A DNA stretch of 64,000 nucleotides, taken from the NCBI RefSeq assembly GCF_000002425.4, contig NC_037253.1, positions 18,058,407-18,122,406 of the forward strand, given 5' to 3'. The translations under genes were made by a program, and so were the position numbers. The DNA is from Physcomitrium patens. Lineage: Eukaryota > Streptophyta > Bryopsida > Funariales > Funariaceae. Below are positions 57,624 through 64,000 of the stretch, one piece after another (the stretch's first letter is position 1; each line of letters begins with the position of its first letter). The notes beneath the pieces were generated by a model. That model was given only the letters and a program-made list of their open reading frames with translations. It ran no database searches and was not told where the DNA came from.

Positions 57624-60546
57624 ATGAAATTCAAGGCGTTTCTGACGGATCATGGTGTCACGCTTCTGGAACGGCGTAAGCCCTATCATTCTTTGTAATT
57701 TATTTATTTAGCTTCCTCTTCATTACTTTATTTTAGTTTTGTTGTTCTATACGTATGTATACACATACACAACTTGTGATTGTAGATGCTAATTATATGC
57801 TTGTGTTCTCGACACGTCCTCAGGCTTTCTACCAGCCTTTGAAAAGATTGGGAAAACGTGCCACATTTATCTAACGCCGGTCCATTTCATTCTTCTTCAC
57901 AACGTTCTGAATTCTGATGGAGTGCAAGCGATTGCGCAATTTTCTAAGGTAGAATGTTTTCATTTTAAAAATTAAAAATTAAAATTTATATTTTCATTTT
58001 TCGTATTTATTCCTTTAATTTGAATTTGATTTTGGATCAGTGTTGATTAGTGCGCACTTTTTAAAGCTCTTGTTTCCCGTTTTCTGGTTTTCGATTGCAG
58101 AGTCGGTCACTGTCTTTAATTTTCTTGTGTTGACTACTTTTGCCTTGTTTAATTTTAGCTTATATATGAAGCTTTTGCAAGGATGCTCATTTCAGCAAGT
58201 CTGACCTCCTTAGTTTGCAGTTTGTAGAAGCAGTTGTAGGTAGAGTTATTATTATTATTATATTTAATTTTTTAATGCAGTAAGAGCTAATCAAGAAGAT
58301 GGCAGGACGCAGTCTTTGACGACTACCGAATTTCAAGTCAGAATCAAAACCGGATTGCCTTCACCGTAGACCTTGCACTGCTGTTAAGAGCCCTGAAGAG
58401 CAGTGTAAGTATATATGGCGATAGATTGCAATTGAAACTCGTCAGGAAGCGTCCCAGCTTGTCTGAACGGCCAATGCCTTACTTGACTTTCGAAAGCAAG
58501 GTATGAATTATTCAACTTTTGAGACATTACATCCTCTGAGAAAATGAGAGTAACTTAGTGGACGTTTCCATACAGAACAACATCTGGCTATCGCCTATGT
58601 AGAAAGAACCTCTTATTTGCATGATTTGTATGTCGACTCAACCTTCGTAGGGAGGGCAGAATGTAGTCATTTAAGGCACCAGAATTGGAAATTTTGGGGC
58701 ATTGTAAGGTACACGTGGAAGTCCGGAAATTGTAACCTTAGAAAACGAGTCTTTGCGCAGCGCACTGGCATTTGATTTTACGGGACATGTCAGAAGTATT
58801 TCGCAAAATCCGAGATTAGATTGCCGAACTAAATCAGCATTGGCCAGTAGTTTTCTGTGCTTATTTTCAGCTCATGGATACTTACTCCGGTTGCTGCAGG
58901 GACTTAAATCTGCAATTATTCAAGACGTTCCGATATCGCAACCTCTGAACCGCATTGACGTGGAGGCACTGCAATCAAGTCTGGACATGGCCCAAGAGTT
59001 GCCTAGGGTAAGTTTGCCTTTGAATGGCTTGCTGGTAAGGTACTTGGATTGTTGCTAATATTCTTTCTCAGAGTTGGAGGGAGGAGAAGTTGCATACATG
59101 AAAGAGCTGATAGATTCATCATAAACATCCGTTCATGTCATCTAGTATCTATTGTGTTATCGCCTAAGGATCATGACATTATCAAGGTGCACTAAATGAA
59201 CAGATTGTTGAAAGGCATTTCTTTTGTTGAATTTTGGTATCATAATATTTAGTGCTAATAGTTGCATATCCTCAAATTTCAGACGTTGGTCCAAGTGCCA
59301 GGGTTGCAAAATCTTCAAGGCTTAATAGATCGCCTCGGAAAACTTGGAGATGTACTTGAAGTGGCTGTCACTCAGTATGGTGATCTACACCTACAAGTCT
59401 CGCAAACTATGGTTTCCATCGGCTCCGAGTATCGAAAGCTGAGGGTGCTTGGAGTACGATGTAAATATTCCTCACCAAGCAGATGAAAGTCATTAGATGT
59501 TTTACTTCCATATCTGTTCTTTGAGCGAAGTGGATTTATTTCAGGGTACAATATGCATACGAGGTTTTATTAATGTTCTCTCTTTGTTTTGAAATGCTAG
59601 TTCTACCTTTACAAATGTTGTATGATATCTACGTTGTCGATCCTGTATTGATGTCTAGTGTGGTTCGTATGACGGGACTGCTGTGGAATTTTGGCAATTT
59701 AAAGCCTTTGAGCTACCTCGTATATTCTATATGCTAGAATTCGATCATCTGGAAATTCTTTGCACTTAGTCTTTTGGTTCCTGCTTGTACAGCGGACCCA
59801 ACTTCAACTGGCTCAGCTTCCAGCTCCGCATCACGGCTTCAGCAAGCCATACAGAAAGGGGAGGCTTCAAGAGTGGTACGTTTATCTGTAATTTCCTTCA
59901 TAAGGCTGCATTATCGGGTCGCGGATTGAATTTTGTGTGCGAGTCCTGAATACGAAGGGATTGTAATGCTGGACTTCTGTGTTCTATTTTCCCTTATTTC
60001 CTTGTAGAAGTTTGATCACGAACAACTATGTAACAATGCATTCACTCTATTGCAGCTCGTAAACATGAAACATTTTGCTAAAAGCTTGCAATGCCACCTC
60101 ACCAGACCTGATGCAGCTTTTTGCGGTAAGTCTAACTTATGATACGGTTTTTTTAAAAAAGCACGTCTGTTTTGGAGTTCTCTATATCATTGCTGCTTAA
60201 GTGTGTTGCAAAGTGGAGAACATATATATTGTTGCTGCTTCTCATCTTTTTTATTAGGTCGAAGACCAGAACAAAAGCATTACATGAGGTCTTTTCTCAG
60301 CCTTGTGTAGAACAATGTATCGTTTACAACTACTTCCTGGTGGTAAAATATAAGCGACTTAGTCTATTACCTTACCTTGCAGTGACTAGCAACGCTGATC
60401 TGAGATGCTAACCTTTTGCAGGTGTCGGAGAACTAGACTCGTGCCTTTTCATGATGTTCCAATACTTCATTCCAGGGACTCGTCTAACTGACAACACAAT
60501 TAGTCTTCATTACCGCTTGCCTGTTCTCGATCCTGGTGTTGTTTAA
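57624..60546 (+). CDS. HUS1: Checkpoint clamp subunit HUS1
   Basis: Eight exons join in frame to 311 aa: 57624-57675, 57824-57948, 58306-58500, 58900-59007, 59283-59460, 59793-59875, 60056-60125 and 60422-60546, all GT..AG. HUS1 is one of three subunits of the RAD9-RAD1-HUS1 (9-1-1) ring, a PCNA-like clamp loaded at damaged DNA to signal ATR and aid repair. Visible family blocks: MKFKAFLTDHGVTLLERR, FLPAFEKIGKTCHIYLTP, LLHNVLNSDGVQAIAQF, DDYRISSQNQNRIAFTVDLA, LKLVRKRPSLSERPMPYLTF, QDVPISQPL, VQVPGLQNLQGLIDRL, HLQVSQTMVSIGSEYRKL and the C-terminal LFMMFQYFIPGTRLTDNT, then HYRLPVLDPGVV-stop. Length is typical. Exon 1 carries the N-terminal start of the family, so the ATG is secure. Confidence 0.95.
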
Positions 60547-62270
60547 GACATAGAAAAGGATAGAATATTTAGAATTTGGAAGTTGTACATAATTAAACCA
60601 ATGTATTTCCAGGAAATACAAGGGACTGGAATTTGAAGGTTGTACGATTGTGAGAAGAGTTTAATGATGGATATTCTTGAATGGCTTAATTTCAAAGATT
60701 TTGAAGATGTGCATATTAGCAACACAAAAGACAATTCTTAAGCGTAAGAAGTTACATCCCTAGGGTATGTCATGTGATCAGTCACATGGAATGATGTGAT
60801 CATGAGCTCAATAATGTACCAAGCCTTGAAACGTACTTTTAGGAAGCATATCCAAATAAGTAAACTGTAGCACTTACTCAACACCGCTTTCCAATTAGCT
60901 TATATTCTGGGTGGCTACCAAGTCTACTTGCTGCAGACATAGAAAATTAACACAAACATTTTTGATTCATGGTTACAACAAAGATCTTCTAATGAACTAG
61001 CCAGGAATTCACTCAAGATCGGAAGTTAAATTTTCTTATTAACAATTCTATTGTACACTTGGTTGCTATTGAAATTTGGTTACAGATGAAAACTAATTTT
61101 GAGCTCATGCATATGAAGTAAAGAGTTGTGAAGATAGGGAACATTACGCCATGAAACGGGAGGAGAGGGCAAGCTAATTTTGAAAGAGGATCGAGATGAT
61201 GGGTTGATGCCTCTTCGATAGCCAGGGGAAAATCCTGCGACGATTTCCTTTTCCATACTAAGTCCTGGTGCCACTCTCTTGAAAGCGGGTAATAAAAACG
61301 AACGAAAAGAAATCCAGTGCTTTCAACAAGAACATAGTCGTATTTTCATTCAAATCGGCATCCGTTCATTATGCGAATAAAAACCACGTCCGAGATTGAG
61401 ACGTAGCAAAACTGATGACTCCAGTCCCTGCCTGCTTTTGCGGAGTTCTTCTAGAGTTAAATACGTACAGGTGGCCTTTTCCGTAATGCATAATTCACTA
61501 CATACATCACGGTCCACGTTGTCTACTCTATACCTACCCAAGCAATCTAATTCTTCTCTAAATGAACAAGTAGAGTTGCGAGCTTCAGCTTTACGAGTCT
61601 CCCATGAAATCAAGACAATTAACTCTAGCCTTCAACGATCAGTATGAAAATAAAATAGCAATTGTGCTTTGAGCCATGCCCCTCGATCTGACATTTAGCT
61701 CGGTAAAATGTGGATGACTTCGAATACAAGATTCCTTCGTACAGTGACTTTTTCCTAGGGCAGTTCCAGAATGGAGTTGCAAATTTTATCATGTTGGACT
61801 GAGAATATGTGAGCTGTGTGCAGGATACTACACTGACTTTGGTGGTTTAAATCAAAAAAGCTAAACAAAATGTTTTATGATCACAACACACATATCCCAA
61901 TCGAACATTCGTACACACCACATGCAAAAACTTATCTCAAAGGAATAGACGAATTCAACCACATCAAGTCACTTCCATTGTAGTGCCAATGTTCGAACTG
62001 CGCCAACCTCCATGCAAACTCAAATAACAAAAAAATTACTTACCTCCAGGTCAATTTATTGTTGACGATGATCTAATTCCTCACCAACAAGAACTATAGA
62101 AATAATTACACATAGAACTATTAAGTGCCGGTGATTGCCAGGGTAACATGCGATTGCGAACAGGTACATTCCGTTAAGCAATCTAACGGCAGCCACATCT
62201 TTCGAGCAATGTAAAGGTCTGGATCTAAATGGCGCTAGACTGTTCCACCATTTAATAGGTGTGTGTGAGA

Positions 62271-62306
<36 letters not shown>

Positions 62307-62700
62307 GAGAAAAGAGAGGTTCGATCAGAGGCCCTCCCACCATTGCGTTGCAGAAGACACAAAATCAACTACCAACATGTGCACAGCTCCCATCTGACAA
62401 GTCCGACGCCTCCTCGTCCTCATGAACAACAAACACAATCACCGGCTTCTTCGTGTTCCACAAAGCATGCAAAAAACCCGAAACAGAGAGCCACAGAAAT
62501 AACACGAACCTGAATCATATCATCATAGTTCCTTATCCACCGGCTTCGTTCTCGAAGTCTAGTAGATTATCGCAAGAGCAAAGCTCACATTCCAAATCAC
62601 ACGCTCAAATTCTCTCCAGCGGCTCACGCTTGGAAAGACACCAACCCGAAACAGCCTTCATCATTCACGGGCAATTCAAAAAGCTGTTACATTGGTAAGG
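60547..62700. other. HUS1 3' flank and spacer
   Basis: Contains the HUS1 3' UTR and balanced-composition sequence. A (GA)n tract lies at 62272-62303. ORFs on both strands at 61080-61650 and 62056-62700 have no recognisable wording. Confidence 0.5.
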
Positions 62701-63497
62701 TGGAGATGTTAAGTTAGAAATTTAAATCAACAACAAATGACTGTGAATTGTATAATTCTTACGGTATATCAAGCTGTTAAATATTTTCAATATAACAAAG
62801 CTTATGAAAACAAACATGTTGTTTGCTATACGTAAATAAAAGAAAACCATTTTTTTGCTACATATGTATATTTACAATATTCTAATAGATTCTGAATAAT
62901 CAACAAATTAGACATAGCTTCTTATGTTATATGAATATGTAATAATCAATCACCAAATCTCTTAACATTTTGTTGCTTAATATTTTGATATCATGTAAGT
63001 ACCAAGAGGTGCTTCTTACAGATATTACTTTAAGATCTCAAAATTCTCAAGAAAAGATTTTTCTACTTAATTAAAATTTAAAATAAAAATAATAAAAGAA
63101 AATAAAAATTTGATGTTTGAATAAATCATCTACTTTATCTATTTAGTTCAGTATCATATACATAACTAAATAGATAACTTATAACTTATATTAATGTAAC
63201 TTATTTACTTGTGACTTATATTAATGTAAAAATGTATATTAAATACTCTTATAAAATATTTATTTGGAAAATAATAAAAAATTATCAAACATAGAATAAA
63301 AGAATAATAATATTAGAAAGTCTTCATATTGATTATAATTTGATCTTGACATTGATTGGATATTAAATATTTAATTAAATAGAAAATATTCATATATATA
63401 TATATATATATATATAATTTGATTATTTAAAATAAAAATAGTCAAAGTATTAAAACAAACTTCAAAATTAAAATATAGTTGATATCTATGTTTTTAA

Positions 63498-63536
<39 letters not shown>

Positions 63537-63710
63537 TATTATTTGTTTTAGTTGCCTATGTGATAAACTTTTGTTGCCACATAGTTCACATAAGAGATAT
63601 AAAATACTTAGTAAAAATAACACATTCTTGATTGAAATACTATTGTATAATAAATCAATATAATATTTAAAATATTATAATTTATATTTTCCAAATAATA
63701 GAAGAGATTT

Positions 63711-63766
<56 letters not shown>

Positions 63767-64000
63767 GGATTAAAACAAACAAGTATGACCTATATTTGCA
63801 AATAGAAGTTGTTTATAGTAGATATCAAACTAAGATTGTAAGTTTTAGTTGCATAAGTTATCAATTGTATGTTAGACAAATATTAGCTATGCAAGATATC
63901 ATTTCAACATATCAAATAACAATCCTCTAAAATTTTAGGACTTAATACTTAGTAGTATTGCCATGGTGGTGGAAAAAAAAAAAAAAAAAAAAAAAAAACT
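62701..64000. other. AT-rich spacer with microsatellites
   Basis: (TA)n at 63392-63415 and 63507-63530, (CT)n at 63715-63744 running straight into (TA)n to 63766, and an A run at 63974-63998. No gene seen. Confidence 0.6.

Noticed and set aside
58404-58420. HUS1 exon 3 ending at the internal GTAAGT
   Set aside because: Family residues continue through it and the later donor at 58501 keeps phase with exon 4.
1-64000. CRISPR arrays, bacterial operons, tRNA or rRNA genes
   Set aside because: No regularly spaced direct repeats with unique spacers, no prokaryotic gene layout, and no sequence with convincing tRNA A/B boxes and cloverleaf was found by eye; a tRNAscan run would be decisive for tRNAs.

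Overview
This is a nuclear plant chromosome window. The genes have GT..AG introns and plant or plastid-specific products (SPA/COP1-type light-signalling repressor, plastid MinD, a Tat-targeted thylakoid lumen PsbP-domain protein). The spacers are very AT-rich with many (TA)n tracts and are loaded with Ty3/gypsy and Ty1/copia elements. The gene sequences and the chromodomain gypsy element with a fungal-like pol resemble moss sequences, so a bryophyte such as Physcomitrium is my best guess. This is inference; no marker fixes the species.

Layout. 1-13.7 kb is a nest of three LTR retrotransposons. Element C (1791-10407, minus strand, 699-bp LTRs) sits inside element B, a plus-strand chromodomain gypsy element (1-1790 plus 10408-11687). 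B in turn abuts or lies in an older gypsy remnant, A (about 11880-13700). All are dead: B lacks its reverse transcriptase palm, C lacks the RNase H end and the integrase core, and all carry stops. The B LTR holds a dense array of canonical heat-shock elements just upstream of a TATA box. 13.7-17.06 kb is AT-rich spacer.

Genes: PPD4-like lumen protein (17063-19153, minus, 5 exons); MinD (28623-29876, plus, intronless); a putative secreted Pro-rich protein (31376-32605, plus, 2 exons, tentative); a GOST/GPR107-type seven-TM protein (33966-35537, minus, one coding exon); a SPA1-like protein (39476-43831, minus, 7 exons, reading frame joined cleanly at every junction); and the 9-1-1 clamp subunit HUS1 (57624-60546, plus, 8 exons, 311 aa). 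They are unrelated single-copy functions, not a cluster.

Other mobile DNA: three elements with the same terminal inverted repeat pattern, each set in a (TA)n tract (24948-27348, 37788-37989, 45593-45808). The largest carries broken pieces of a lipoxygenase gene and of what looks like an LRR gene, so it is a candidate gene-capturing (Pack-type) DNA transposon. A decayed Ty1/copia element with both LTRs occupies 48224-53916 (minus). The remaining long spacers (19.2-24.9, 45.8-48.2, 53.9-57.6 and 60.5-64 kb) show no gene I can support.
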